DNA of 64,000 nucleotides. It comes from GCA-2709075 sp038146865. GTDB taxonomy: Bacteria; Pseudomonadota; Alphaproteobacteria; MPNO01; UBA2964. The stretch spans positions 45,502 through 109,501 of the forward strand of contig JAYQSL010000005.1 in the NCBI GenBank assembly GCA_038146865.1, read 5' to 3'. The translations under genes and the position numbers were made by a program. The notes beneath the pieces are model-generated. The model searched no databases and was not told the DNA's origin. It worked only from the letters and a program-made list of their open reading frames with translations. This document shows positions 35,403 to 44,914 of the stretch, one piece after another (the first letter of the stretch is position 1; every line of letters begins with the position of its first letter).

Positions 35403-36197
35403 ATGGCAGAAGATGTTGAATTAACTACTGAGAGAGGAGACACTGCATCCTCTCCTGCCAGAGACGAGGTCCAATTTTTCAAGATTACTACGCTTAGCGG
35501 CACGGGCTCTGCCTACCTAAATGGTCTTAAACGTGGAGATGTAATCGTAGCGATTGATGGCCGAATTAATCGGCATAATTTAAGTGACCTCCTTACAGGA
35601 ATTAGGGTTCGTAAAGAGCAGGAAACTCTCGTGACATACATCCGAAATGGGGTTCTGTTCTCAGTCTTTGTAACCGGTTATTTAGGCCTTGATGCTGAGG
35701 TCGCGACACCTGATGCAATTGAAGAGTGCAAAGAGATAATTGATAGGGAAGGTCTAGTAGGCAAAAGTGGTTGCCGGCCTTATTCAGTCTATATTAATCG
35801 TCAAAACAAATGCGAGATAAGAGATAATACGCCCTCCATTTTAGCTTTAGTGTTCCCTCCATTATGGATGTTAAGTCAGCGTTATGTTGAAGGCATGATT
35901 GGCTGTATTATGGTATATGTGGTTTGTGCCATAATTAACTTTTGGCTGTTTGTACTGGTTTACTGCGCTTTTTCATATTCTGTATGGCGTGAGCAAAAGA
36001 AATTCGTAGATATGTTTCTTTTGAGAATGGGGTACAGACCTTATATGAGACTAGCAGGATATTCTGAGGAATACCTGCAACTGGCCTTGTTAAAAGATCG
36101 TGTTGAACTTGATTTCATGTACCCCAGTCCTGAGGCGCAAGATTATAAAGAAAAAAATATGCCGAAAGATCCCAATCAGAAAGATTACTTATTGTAG
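35403..36197 (+). CDS. PDZ-like domain membrane protein
   Basis: The 264-residue protein has a PDZ-like segment at about residues 25-85 (SGTGSAYLNGLKRGDVIVAI followed by DGRINRHN). A linker follows, then two adjacent membrane segments (about 150-195) and a hydrophilic tail. No protease domain is visible. The two-helix region resembles small membrane modules that carry large soluble loops in other bacteria, but I cannot name it. Its end overlaps the convergent fliD by 13 bp. It may act with the preceding coiled-coil protein. Confidence 0.55.
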   Translation: MAEDVELTTERGDTASSPARDEVQFFKITTLSGTGSAYLNGLKRGDVIVAIDGRINRHNLSDLLTGIRVRKEQETLVTYIRNGVLFSVFVTGYLGLDAEVATPDAIEECKEIIDREGLVGKSGCRPYSVYINRQNKCEIRDNTPSILALVFPPLWMLSQRYVEGMIGCIMVYVVCAIINFWLFVLVYCAFSYSVWREQKKFVDMFLLRMGYRPYMRLAGYSEEYLQLALLKDRVELDFMYPSPEAQDYKEKNMPKDPNQKDYLL

Positions 36198-37888
36198 TTT
36201 GTCCACATATCCATCAGCGAGGTAATATAGTCGCCCTGCCGTTTTAGACTAGATATCGCTGTTTCCATTCTTCCAAATTCGAGATTGTAGCGATCGGTAA
36301 GGCTCTCTTGTTTTTCCTCAAGGCTTTGTTCCTGAGCCTGCAGGTCTATCAAATTCTCTTCGTAGGTCTCCGTATGCTTTGCGAGTGCCCCACTTGGGCC
36401 TAATAAGCCCTCAATATAACTTTTGAAGTTAGGTACAAATCCCACTCCAATTTCAAAGGTTCCTGATCCTTCTGCAGTCAATAGGTCGTTTCCAAATGTG
36501 AATGTCAGGCCTTTGAATGCGCCTTCCGTGTGCCGAGAAACGATATTCCCATCTGAATCGGGGCTAGATATTAGGCTTTGACCACCAATGCTTATTTGGT
36601 ATTGACCGTTTTCAATCGCTTCAATTTGGTAATCGTGTATTCCCACGTTAGGAATTTTGTTCTGATCAGAGGTGACTTTCAGTCCGCCGGCATCGGTCTT
36701 TACGCCGATACCAAAAATAATCTCTCTAAAATTCTCCTGGATGGTCGTGTTTTGCATGGAACGTTGAAAAGCTGCTTCATCAAAAGAGAGAGTTCCGTCA
36801 AGCTCTGTTCGCACTCCAAGTTGAGAGAGATACAATGGCTCGCCAAATCCCTCGATCGCGGTCGTAGTAATCTTCTCTAGCCTCAGCGCGATTTGAGTTG
36901 CTCTTGTATCCCCGGCAAGGGGTCCACCTTGAGACCCATTCACGCCCCTGCTGGTAAGTTCTTTTATATCGGTTTTAACAGTGTTTAATTCAGCAATAAG
37001 ATTTTCAAGGTCTGTTCGAAATGTGGCCTGATCACGGGAAATAGAGACTTTTCCGACCTCACCGGCAGTCATTGGGGCCTGCAAGGAGAGCTCAGCGCCA
37101 TAAATCGTATTTTTTAAAATATTCGTTGAACTGCTTATGCTTACCCCGTCAATGTTGATTTCTGCATCCTGACTAGCTTGGGAAAGCTTCGATAGATCGG
37201 AACTGTCTTGGCCGGTGATGTCAAAGCCCACATTTGCTAGAGGACTCGAGGCATCGCTGATATTATGCGTGATCTTGAATCCAGCTGCTGCACCCGTTTC
37301 GGATCTTAAAATCAGAGAATTGTTCTGCCCATTTGAGACTACGGCTGCATATATTCCATCTATTGCGTTGAGGGCTGTGCGAAGGCCTTCGATTGTATTG
37401 GCACCTTGAACTATATTTACAGTCTCTGTTCTTCCACTTGAGGTGAAAGTTTTAGTGGTGCCATCGGACCAGGAGCCAAATGCTACCTCTATTGTTCCAG
37501 TGCCAAGGTTGGTGGAGGAGGTCACATCGGCCGCAAAGTCTATATGAATGATTTGGTTTTTGGCCAACTTGCTAACATTTATATTGTATTTGCTTTCCTC
37601 GACAGCCTGTGGATTGGTCACCGTCACCTGAAAATTATTTTGATGAGAATTCCCGACAGCAAACTGGGTCGCTGATGTGTAGCCATCCATTTTTCCCTTT
37701 AGGCCGGAGAGCTGAGAGCTAAGCTTACCTAACTCTGATATTTTGGTCTCAATGGATGCCTTATCTTTCGCTATATTGGATTTTGAGACCTGCGTTTCAA
37801 CGGCGACGAGGTTCTCTACAAGGGATGCGATGTCTATTCCAGATCCACTGGTTTTATTAATTGAGGAGAGAATTTCATTGCCGGACAT
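36185..37888 (-). CDS. fliD: Flagellar filament cap protein FliD
   Basis: FliD sits at the filament tip and helps flagellin fold into place. The 567 residues include the N-terminal FliD domain (GSGIDIASLVENLVAVET, then KLSSQLSGLKGKM), the YNINVSKLAKNQI strand and a C-terminal coiled coil ending in DYITSLMDMWTNYNK, all typical. The gene follows flgF but has its own consensus sigma-28 promoter in the gap, so it can be expressed late with the flagellins. Confidence 0.94.
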   Translation of the reverse strand: MSGNEILSSINKTSGSGIDIASLVENLVAVETQVSKSNIAKDKASIETKISELGKLSSQLSGLKGKMDGYTSATQFAVGNSHQNNFQVTVTNPQAVEESKYNINVSKLAKNQIIHIDFAADVTSSTNLGTGTIEVAFGSWSDGTTKTFTSSGRTETVNIVQGANTIEGLRTALNAIDGIYAAVVSNGQNNSLILRSETGAAAGFKITHNISDASSPLANVGFDITGQDSSDLSKLSQASQDAEINIDGVSISSSTNILKNTIYGAELSLQAPMTAGEVGKVSISRDQATFRTDLENLIAELNTVKTDIKELTSRGVNGSQGGPLAGDTRATQIALRLEKITTTAIEGFGEPLYLSQLGVRTELDGTLSFDEAAFQRSMQNTTIQENFREIIFGIGVKTDAGGLKVTSDQNKIPNVGIHDYQIEAIENGQYQISIGGQSLISSPDSDGNIVSRHTEGAFKGLTFTFGNDLLTAEGSGTFEIGVGFVPNFKSYIEGLLGPSGALAKHTETYEENLIDLQAQEQSLEEKQESLTDRYNLEFGRMETAISSLKRQGDYITSLMDMWTNYNK

Positions 37889-37909
37889 CGTCGATCGCCT
37901 TCAATCTAT

Positions 37910-37936
37910 TTATCGGCATATAAGTTAATTTGTTTA
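37910..37936 (-). promoter_or_regulatory. Sigma-28 (FliA) promoter of fliD
   Basis: On the minus strand, TAAA (37936-37933), fifteen bases, then GCCGATAA (37917-37910). This matches the enteric FliA consensus at every position. It lies in the gap between the flgF stop and the fliD start. Confidence 0.93.
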
Positions 37937-37941
37937 ATTTA

Positions 37942-38721
37942 TTAATCGGCCGGACGCATTAATTTAGAGCTACTCTCATCTATTTCTCTTGCTGTTTTCA
38001 CAAATTTAGTGACCATTTCGGTTCGCCGTTGATTGTCCATCGTGTAAACCAGCTCATGAACAGATGAGACGTTAGAGCCCTCAAGAAAACCTTGCCCAAT
38101 TTTTGCGCTCTGATCCGGTTTGGGTAATACCTTGCCGGGCACAGGTTCAATCCCGCCAGAAAGACCTTTTTGAAGTGGTATTTTTGGATCGCTGATGGTT
38201 CCAAGGACCGCTACTTTGGTCCTTTCCCCGTTAGCCGCACCAGGTAGCTCAACATAGATTTCGCCAAGCTCGGTAATCACTATTTCGGAGTAAGTCGGCA
38301 ATACGATGGGCTTAAGGTTGTTATCAAGGATTTTCGATCCCGCTCCATCAGTTAAAAAAGACTGGCCAGCGGTAAGGTCTTTAGATTGCACAAGTTGGAG
38401 ATCACCTCGCCTGCTCAGGGCTGTTTTATCTTTTCCGTCCTCAATAAAAAAGTAACCTTTTCCTAGGATAGCCACATCTAGGGGTCTTTCAGTTCTTTGT
38501 TGCGCTCCCGCAGAGGCATCGAACTGATTATTGGAGACACCTCTTTGATATGCCCTTGTCGTTAAAGCATCTTCGGTCTCAAGATAGGTTGAGCCCCTGT
38601 AAGACCTTAAGTCTGTTTTATAGCCAGGCACATTTATGTTGGCTAAGTTCTGAGCATGTGATCTCATATCGTTTTTCAGAGATTGCATTGCATTCAGGGC
38701 AACATAAATTGACTTATCCAT
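37942..38721 (-). CDS. flgF: Flagellar proximal rod protein FlgF
   Basis: The 259-residue protein opens with the FlgF-type MDKSIYVALNAMQSLKNDM and HAQNLANINVPGYKTDLRS. It has the central RPLDVAILGKGYFFIEDG and ends with GFLEGSNVSSVHELVYTM followed by a helical tail. This fits FlgF better than FlgG or the extra paralogue at 13.1 kb. It forms part of the proximal rod. It lies 41 bp after flgE in the flgB-C-D-E-F order. Confidence 0.9.
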   Translation of the reverse strand: MDKSIYVALNAMQSLKNDMRSHAQNLANINVPGYKTDLRSYRGSTYLETEDALTTRAYQRGVSNNQFDASAGAQQRTERPLDVAILGKGYFFIEDGKDKTALSRRGDLQLVQSKDLTAGQSFLTDGAGSKILDNNLKPIVLPTYSEIVITELGEIYVELPGAANGERTKVAVLGTISDPKIPLQKGLSGGIEPVPGKVLPKPDQSAKIGQGFLEGSNVSSVHELVYTMDNQRRTEMVTKFVKTAREIDESSSKLMRPAD

Positions 38722-38762
38722 GAACTACTCCAAGGTTATTTATAACCGTTCCTTGTCCTGAT

Positions 38763-41700
38763 TTAGGTGCGGATGTTAATGATTGTTTGGGTAAGTTGTG
38801 TTGAAGTTTCGATAGCTTTTGAGGATGCTTGGAAGTTCCGTTGAGCAGTAATGAGGTTCACAAGTTCTTCTGTGATATCCACGTTTGACCTCTCAAGAGA
38901 ACCCGACTGAATACTACCAAAGCCTTCTGCACCGGCTTCACCAAAGGTTGGCGTACCCGAAGTGGCTGTTTCTACGAAGGTCGCATTACCGATCTGCTTC
39001 AAACCGTTCTGGTTATTAAAGTTTGCAAGAACAATCTTACCCAATGGTCTGTTCTCACCATTCGTATAGTTTGCTCTTAATAGACCGGTCGCATCGATAT
39101 CCAACCCGTCTAATCGGCCTGAGGTGAAACCGTTTTGCACCAAGTTGTTAACGGCAAAGGGTTGAGCAAGCTGGGTGGATGCACTGTAGTCAACATCCAG
39201 CGAGATAGAGAACCCTGCGGCTTGTTGTTCGTAGTGAACCTTATTGAGCGGGCTAACGATGGCACCTGTTTTATCGAAGGTGAGTTCGCCCTCATCAAGA
39301 TATAGCGGGTAGTAATCGGTCACGAGGTTCGCTGGTGGTGATTCCACAATATCACCGGCCGCATTGACGTAGAGTGGAACACCCGCTGCGTTTGTTGCCT
39401 GAACAAGATTTGTAATTTCAGGGACCGTACCGACACCGAGAGGAACATCGTCAAGGCCAAGACGGGCCGAGCCTTTAACTTTAATCGTGGATTCGGTTCC
39501 TGTCGTTGCCGTTTCAAAGACAAAGTTATTGGTGGCGGATTGATATTGGACACTGACACCACCAACGACTTGGCCTGTAGAACCGTCCACAATTTGGTTA
39601 ATCCGGCGTTCGAGTTCGGCCGCGAGCGTAGAACCAACATAGTTCCCTGCAGGTACCTCGATGATACCGGAGATACCGTTCACAGAAACGTTGAAGACGT
39701 TCGCCCCACCTGTAGAAGAAAGGTTGAAGACCTCACTAAGGGCTTCTGTTGCAGGGGCTCCTATGGCGCGAGCTGGCTGAGAGGCGAGACCCCGTCCGGC
39801 TGTAAACTGAACATCAGTCTTATTTTGACCAACACCCATCACATCATTTACGCCGCTCGCAAGCGCCCTGTCTGCGGTATCGAAATCTGAATTAACCACA
39901 GATCCATCAGTTGAAGAAATAGAGTAACGACCGACCTGTATATTTGAGGCCTTTTGCTCAGAGTCTACCCCAAGCGCACCATCTGCTGGTATGGCTTCGC
40001 CAGTGGTACCACTACCAAACACAAAGGTGCCGGTGTCAGAGTTATAATCGACTGTGACACCAAATCGTTTGGCGTTAAGTTGTAAATCACCACCATCAGC
40101 CACAAAAGACTGACCGTATATGACAGCGGTACTGCTAATCGTCTCCTGTCGAGCCGATGCACTGTCTTGGATACCTAAATTATTGGTCGAGGTGGCAGTG
40201 GAATTTCCTGAGATTTTGAATGCTCGGAAGTTAGAGTCCGTTCCAGGCCCAATCGCTGTGTGGTTAACATGAAACTCAAAACGCTGATTAACCGAGTCAT
40301 AATCCATCGTAATCGGCGGATTCTTCTCATCGACCCAAACTGTGGCGGCAGTCACTGCTGACCCGTTGTTGGAATTTTCAAAACCAAGCTTTTCGAGTGA
40401 GTCAACAACGGCGCCACTTGCGTCCCGTCCAAGACCCTCTGCGGTAAATCCTCCAAAAATACCGGTTGCCGTATTGTTGGCGAGCTTTACATCCCCGTGT
40501 TTGTAAGCGTGTCTTGCCGCTGCGGTCTCTCGAAGTACGATTTTCTTGCTGTTGAAGCTCTCGACACTCCCATTAGGTTGAAGGTCCGCGCCTTCGAAGA
40601 AGGCCTCAACGTTTGCTGATTTTGCGCTCAGAACATGGGCCTCTGAATATCCATTGTTTTGGGCAAGGGTGAAATCGGAATCAGAGAAACTCTGCCCGGC
40701 AAGTGTGATTTTTATTTGATTGGCATTTGAATCCACTTCAAATACTGTCAGTTCACGGCCGTTTAGTAAGCTGTCATAGGCGCTGCTCGTAAAAGTGCCC
40801 GCGAGGCGTACAACTTCGCCGGCCTCATATTTCGCAACATCATCAGCCGGTACAGTGATCGTTAGAGTGTTGTTTGACGACGTATATTGAATATTTCCAG
40901 CTAGTGTTGCCTTCTCGGAATAAACATCCAGGCTGGGGATTTTCCCATTAAAGGAATGGGCAAGGTGGAGAGGTGTTGTTGAGGCATTCGTGCCATCGGC
41001 ATTTGCAGATGAATAATAATTAAAGTCAATAATTTCGGTATGCTCAAACACACCTGTCAAAGCCGTCGTTGATGTCCTGGCGAACAATTGATTTTCGACA
41101 CCGAGTACGTTTCCATCCGTTATGACATAGTCGTTTAGGGCATCGTTAATTCTTACCTGGGTATGAGCTAGGAACTCTGATCGCGTGAAGTCAGGAGAGG
41201 CTCCGGTTGTGTCAATGCCCTGCTGAGCAGAAACATAAGTGGGTTGCAGGAGATCAACGGAAACGGGTGTTGAAAGACCGCTGAAGGAGCCATCCGCGTT
41301 GAGGTTGAAGAGGTCGATTGTTAGAACATCATCGACATTCGATTGGACCTGCAGTCTTTTATCATCGCCGTAGGCATCGTTGATGGCGCGCTCTACTTCA
41401 GCAGCAAGCTGTGTCGCGTTGTAAAGACCAGGTTTTAGGTCAACGCTAACGGGAACGTCCCCATCATCAACATTAACGAGCAGGAAGTCCTTGCCCCAGA
41501 AAACAGAGCTTTCATTGTTACCAGCTTCCCGAGTTGCTTTGAATTTCATCGGGTCGTTTGTAATCTCAATCAGTTTGTTACCCTCCTCACCGAAGTCGAA
41601 AGAACTCGGTGCTCCTGTAAGTCTTGCAGGTTGAGAGGGTACCTTCTGATTTAGATCATCTAGGCGATAAAGCGGCGATCCTTTTCCTTCAGCGAAGTAG

Positions 41701-42527
41701 TTATCATCAGGGATCTCAGACACAATCGTTTCACGCCCAAACCGGTCGATGAACAGCTTCCTTCCCGTATCATCTACGGCAGGGACAAGATCTGGTTCAA
41801 CTGTGACACCATCGATCACAAGACGCGTGTCATACTTGTTTGTCGGATCGGCAGCATCTGCAGCCTTTGTTTTAATGAAATATACAGTTGCAATGGTTGG
41901 GTTACCCAAATCGTCAAAGATGGTCAGAGACGTTGAGTTCGTGAAACTATCCGGATCATTTGGATTAAACTGATATCCGTCGGCAAACTTTGGATTATCT
42001 GAGACAACAGGAGAGCCCGCATCCAAGTTTACCGCCAGGTCAATATTACTGGTAGCCTTAGGTTCACCAGATGTAACCGGTAGTTGCAAAGGCACGGCGT
42101 CGGAGATTGCTTTCGATGTAACGGATCCGTCATCGTTCACCGGATAGGTCAGCAAGAACTGGCCCGTTGAGTCGACAACGTTTCGATTATTATCAACGTT
42201 AAAAGAACCATTACGTGTATACACAACCTGGCTCGATGTCAGCGACGGTTTCAGAGCAAAAAAGCCCTGACCGGAAATCGCGAGGTCCAGCGCGTTTAGA
42301 GAGGCAGCAATATTACCCTGGGTAAATTGCTGTTTAACCCCCTTCAGGATCGAGCCGGAACCAATTGATGATGAGGAGTTCTGTAATGGCGATGTCGCAA
42401 AGATGTCACCAAATTCCGCGCGGCTTCTCTTAAAGCCCGTCGTACCAACGTTCGCGATATTATTCGAAGTAGCAGCAATATCTGCCTGAGAACCATTTAG
42501 TCCAGTAAGTGCTGTATAAAACGACAT
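38763..42527 (-). CDS. flgE: Flagellar hook protein FlgE, very large
   Basis: FlgE is the hook subunit. The N-terminus AATSNNIANVGTTGFKRSRA and the C-terminal GSLERSNVDITEELVNLITA and QRNFQASSKAIETSTQL match the family. At 1,254 residues it is about three times the usual 400. The additional sequence is in the outer, surface-exposed domains and includes several segments alike in style (LAAELERRINQIVDGSTGQV and LAAEVERAINDAYGDDKRLQ), suggesting internal domain duplication. No frameshift is seen. Its GC content looks higher than in the fli genes. It sits between flgD and flgF. Confidence 0.94.
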   Translation of the reverse strand: MSFYTALTGLNGSQADIAATSNNIANVGTTGFKRSRAEFGDIFATSPLQNSSSSIGSGSILKGVKQQFTQGNIAASLNALDLAISGQGFFALKPSLTSSQVVYTRNGSFNVDNNRNVVDSTGQFLLTYPVNDDGSVTSKAISDAVPLQLPVTSGEPKATSNIDLAVNLDAGSPVVSDNPKFADGYQFNPNDPDSFTNSTSLTIFDDLGNPTIATVYFIKTKAADAADPTNKYDTRLVIDGVTVEPDLVPAVDDTGRKLFIDRFGRETIVSEIPDDNYFAEGKGSPLYRLDDLNQKVPSQPARLTGAPSSFDFGEEGNKLIEITNDPMKFKATREAGNNESSVFWGKDFLLVNVDDGDVPVSVDLKPGLYNATQLAAEVERAINDAYGDDKRLQVQSNVDDVLTIDLFNLNADGSFSGLSTPVSVDLLQPTYVSAQQGIDTTGASPDFTRSEFLAHTQVRINDALNDYVITDGNVLGVENQLFARTSTTALTGVFEHTEIIDFNYYSSANADGTNASTTPLHLAHSFNGKIPSLDVYSEKATLAGNIQYTSSNNTLTITVPADDVAKYEAGEVVRLAGTFTSSAYDSLLNGRELTVFEVDSNANQIKITLAGQSFSDSDFTLAQNNGYSEAHVLSAKSANVEAFFEGADLQPNGSVESFNSKKIVLRETAAARHAYKHGDVKLANNTATGIFGGFTAEGLGRDASGAVVDSLEKLGFENSNNGSAVTAATVWVDEKNPPITMDYDSVNQRFEFHVNHTAIGPGTDSNFRAFKISGNSTATSTNNLGIQDSASARQETISSTAVIYGQSFVADGGDLQLNAKRFGVTVDYNSDTGTFVFGSGTTGEAIPADGALGVDSEQKASNIQVGRYSISSTDGSVVNSDFDTADRALASGVNDVMGVGQNKTDVQFTAGRGLASQPARAIGAPATEALSEVFNLSSTGGANVFNVSVNGISGIIEVPAGNYVGSTLAAELERRINQIVDGSTGQVVGGVSVQYQSATNNFVFETATTGTESTIKVKGSARLGLDDVPLGVGTVPEITNLVQATNAAGVPLYVNAAGDIVESPPANLVTDYYPLYLDEGELTFDKTGAIVSPLNKVHYEQQAAGFSISLDVDYSASTQLAQPFAVNNLVQNGFTSGRLDGLDIDATGLLRANYTNGENRPLGKIVLANFNNQNGLKQIGNATFVETATSGTPTFGEAGAEGFGSIQSGSLERSNVDITEELVNLITAQRNFQASSKAIETSTQLTQTIINIRT

Positions 42528-42566
42528 CGTATTTTCCTGTTATTAGTAAATTGAATTGATTAAAAA

Positions 42567-43256
42567 TTACATTCTGAAGCGGAGGATATTCTCGGAATTC
42601 ACGCTTCCGTTATTTTCCACATCAAGCATCAGTTGATCGTCTTTGATCTCTGTCCCTAAGACCCGTGCAAAAACCGAGGGTTGGATATTCTCTGGACCAC
42701 TGCCGAAGTTAACCATGGCTGAGATCAAGATTGGCTTATCACCGGAGCGGTAACCCTCGGGCAGGTCTGTCCATGAAAAACCGACCAATCCTGAAGTTTG
42801 TGCTCCCAAATCTATGGTGTGCAGAAGCTCACCAGTCGAGGGATCTGAAAGATTTATTAATGTAGCAATGGAGGTTTTAGGGAGATCTAAAACACCATGC
42901 AGTTCTCCGTTTCGGTCCGCAGTGCCCACGTTACCAGGGGCTAGGACGGAATGCCCAAGAATATCTGTTGCCATGGCAATACGCATTTTCTCAAACTGCC
43001 CGCTCATTTTATCGAGTGACTCGCTCATGCGGTTTATCCCGGTCACGCTCGAGAATTGCGCCATCTGAGCTATAAAATCGCCATTTTCCATCGGCGCGAA
43101 AGGATCTTGGTTTTGTAATTGAGATGTCATGAGCCTCAAGAAGTCTTCTTGCCCCAATGTTTGCGAGGTTTCCCGATTTTTCTCTGATAAAGTTTTAATG
43201 CCCAACTTCTGAAATAATGCGGCTTGGGCTTGTTGAGAATTTGAAATTTCACTCAT
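42567..43256 (-). CDS. flgD: Flagellar hook cap/assembly protein FlgD
   Basis: FlgD caps the growing hook. Seen in 229 residues: the N-terminal domain with LGQEDFLRLMTSQLQNQDPF and MENGDFIAQMAQFSSVTGI, and a C-terminal beta domain with TGELLHTIDLGAQTSG. These are standard FlgD features. It lies 32 bp after flgC and 39 bp before flgE. Confidence 0.94.
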   Translation of the reverse strand: MSEISNSQQAQAALFQKLGIKTLSEKNRETSQTLGQEDFLRLMTSQLQNQDPFAPMENGDFIAQMAQFSSVTGINRMSESLDKMSGQFEKMRIAMATDILGHSVLAPGNVGTADRNGELHGVLDLPKTSIATLINLSDPSTGELLHTIDLGAQTSGLVGFSWTDLPEGYRSGDKPILISAMVNFGSGPENIQPSVFARVLGTEIKDDQLMLDVENNGSVNSENILRFRM

Positions 43257-43288
43257 AATAAAATCCTAAAAATAAAAAATTTCTTAAA

Positions 43289-43714
43289 TCATTTTCCAAT
43301 ATCAATAGTTCGAACCATTAGGCTCCGCATGGTCGATAGGACCTCAAGGTTGTTTTGGTAGGCGCGGCTTGCATCCAGCATTTCCACAAGCTCTTCTTCT
43401 TGATCGACCGGGGACTCGTAGACAAAACCGTCTTTGTCAGCGGCTGGATTAGAGGGTTCATATATCTTTGTCGGTGCCCTGTTGAGTGCGACGACCTCAG
43501 CTATCGCGACCGTGGCGAGTCCATCTTGTCCCTGCTCATCGTTCATGACGGCTTCAAAGACCGGTTTTAGGGGACGGTAAGCTTTTGCCGGATCTCCAAC
43601 CTTAGTATGGGCATTCGCAATGTTACTTGCGATGGTATTAAGCCGGACTTGTTGAGCAGATAGGCTGCGGGCCGCAATATCAAACACATTTTTTATTTGA
43701 TCAATCATGCTCAC
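43289..43714 (-). CDS. flgC: Flagellar proximal rod protein FlgC
   Basis: A 141-residue rod protein with the axial signature LNTIASNIANAHTKVGDPAK, the YRPLKPVFEAV region and the C-terminal EMLDASRAYQNNLEVLSTMR, typical of FlgC. It overlaps flgB by the four bases ATGA. It is part of the flgBCDEF operon. Confidence 0.94.
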   Translation of the reverse strand: MSMIDQIKNVFDIAARSLSAQQVRLNTIASNIANAHTKVGDPAKAYRPLKPVFEAVMNDEQGQDGLATVAIAEVVALNRAPTKIYEPSNPAADKDGFVYESPVDQEEELVEMLDASRAYQNNLEVLSTMRSLMVRTIDIGK

Positions 43715-44094
43715 TCACCTTTAATTGCTGTCATGAGTCCGTTTATTTTCTTGTTGAGGAGAGACAGTGAAATCTGATACCTCGTTACGTTTTCGGAAAA
43801 TTGGATCTGTTCCACAGGCATCTCTACTGTGTTGCCATCTTCTGAGGCTTGCACAGGCTGGCGATAGCCAACTTCGACGTGTTCGTCATTTATATCAAAG
43901 TGTTTGCTGTGGGTTTTCAGAACAGGTTTTTGTTCCTCAGTCGCCCGGTCAATGGCATCTTTGAAGCTAATATCACGAGCTTTAAACTGAGGAGTAGACG
44001 CGTTTGCTATGTTACCTGCGATAAGTTTTGATCGCTGCTCTCTTATGCCTAAGGAGTCTGAGTATAGTTGCAGTGCGTTTTTAAAAACTTGCAT
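43711..44094 (-). CDS. flgB: Flagellar proximal rod protein FlgB
   Basis: FlgB forms the innermost rod next to FliE. The 127-residue protein has QRSKLIAGNIANASTPQFKA and the C-terminal QIQFSENVTRYQISLSLLNK followed by ALKGE-like TAIKGE. I chose the ATG three codons inside the longest frame because GGAAG lies 5 nt upstream of it and sequence before it is not conserved. It is the first gene after a near-perfect sigma-54 promoter. Confidence 0.92.
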   Translation of the reverse strand: MQVFKNALQLYSDSLGIREQRSKLIAGNIANASTPQFKARDISFKDAIDRATEEQKPVLKTHSKHFDINDEHVEVGYRQPVQASEDGNTVEMPVEQIQFSENVTRYQISLSLLNKKINGLMTAIKGE

Positions 44095-44132
44095 GTCTTC
44101 CAATGGTCTGTAGTTTGTTTCATCAGGAATTT

Positions 44133-44148
44133 TGCAATCTGCGTGCCA
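44133..44148 (-). promoter_or_regulatory. Sigma-54 promoter of the flgB-fliD operon
   Basis: The minus strand reads TGGCACGCAGATTGCA, an exact consensus for -24/-12 promoters with correct spacing. It lies about 39 bp before the flgB ATG and faces away from the divergent gene that starts 23 bp to its right. Confidence 0.93.
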
Positions 44149-44170
44149 GATTTAAAAAAAAGGTTTGGAT

Positions 44171-44869
44171 ATGGTGGCTGTGAAAAATTTTTCTTCAAAA
44201 GATGTGGATGAAACCGCAGAGAAAATATACGCCTCAGTGGCAGATAAGAGCCTCGAGGAGGCTTACAAAGTTCTTATCGGGTACTTTGCTGATGCGAAAA
44301 CTAAAGTCATTAAACAAGCAATTTTGAAGGTCAGGCTCAAGGTGTTACTTGCCCGCATAGCGGCCTTGAAAACCGGTATTTTTGACCAAAAAAATATTGT
44401 GCTGGATGAGCTTATAGCGGAATCTTCTGATGAAAATCAGAAAGCAACATCTAATCCTAACCAAGATGTTGAAAGAGAAGGAGAGGATCTCGTCACCTCG
44501 GAACCGTCTGGTGCCGAGGGTGAAGATCAATTCGTCACGGTCTCAATCTCCAAAGATGTAGACATTTTGGGCACTACCTTTACCAAGGGTATGATCGTTG
44601 AAGTGCCGGCACAGCAGCTCTCCGAATTGATTGAGACCGGCAAGGCTGAAGTAGTTGAGGTCCACAAAACTCACGACACAGCTCCAGGGACTGTTTCTGA
44701 GCAAGACGCACAAAGCGATCCGGAACATCAAAAAACAGAGGGAGCTGAGACTGGTCTAGAGATTAAAGAGGCGAAGCCTGTCACCGAGGATGGTAGTGCG
44801 GATAGCATAGATCAGGAGACGACATTGGGGTCAGGTGAAACGGGTGTGACGGAAACATCAAATTCTTAA
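44171..44869 (+). CDS. Acidic hypothetical protein
   Basis: About 232 residues. The first 80 look helical and mildly basic, a middle segment (about 120-165) looks folded with a VDILGTTFTKGMIVEVPAQQ motif, and the rest is Glu/Gly/Thr-rich and probably disordered. I do not recognise it. AAAAAAAGG lies about 7 nt before the chosen ATG. It is divergent from flgB and its start is only 23 bp from that promoter. Confidence 0.5.
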   Translation: MVAVKNFSSKDVDETAEKIYASVADKSLEEAYKVLIGYFADAKTKVIKQAILKVRLKVLLARIAALKTGIFDQKNIVLDELIAESSDENQKATSNPNQDVEREGEDLVTSEPSGAEGEDQFVTVSISKDVDILGTTFTKGMIVEVPAQQLSELIETGKAEVVEVHKTHDTAPGTVSEQDAQSDPEHQKTEGAETGLEIKEAKPVTEDGSADSIDQETTLGSGETGVTETSNS

Positions 44870-44914
44870 AATTTTTTGATCACCTGCGCATAATCAAAAA
44901 GGGAGTTTATTTAA

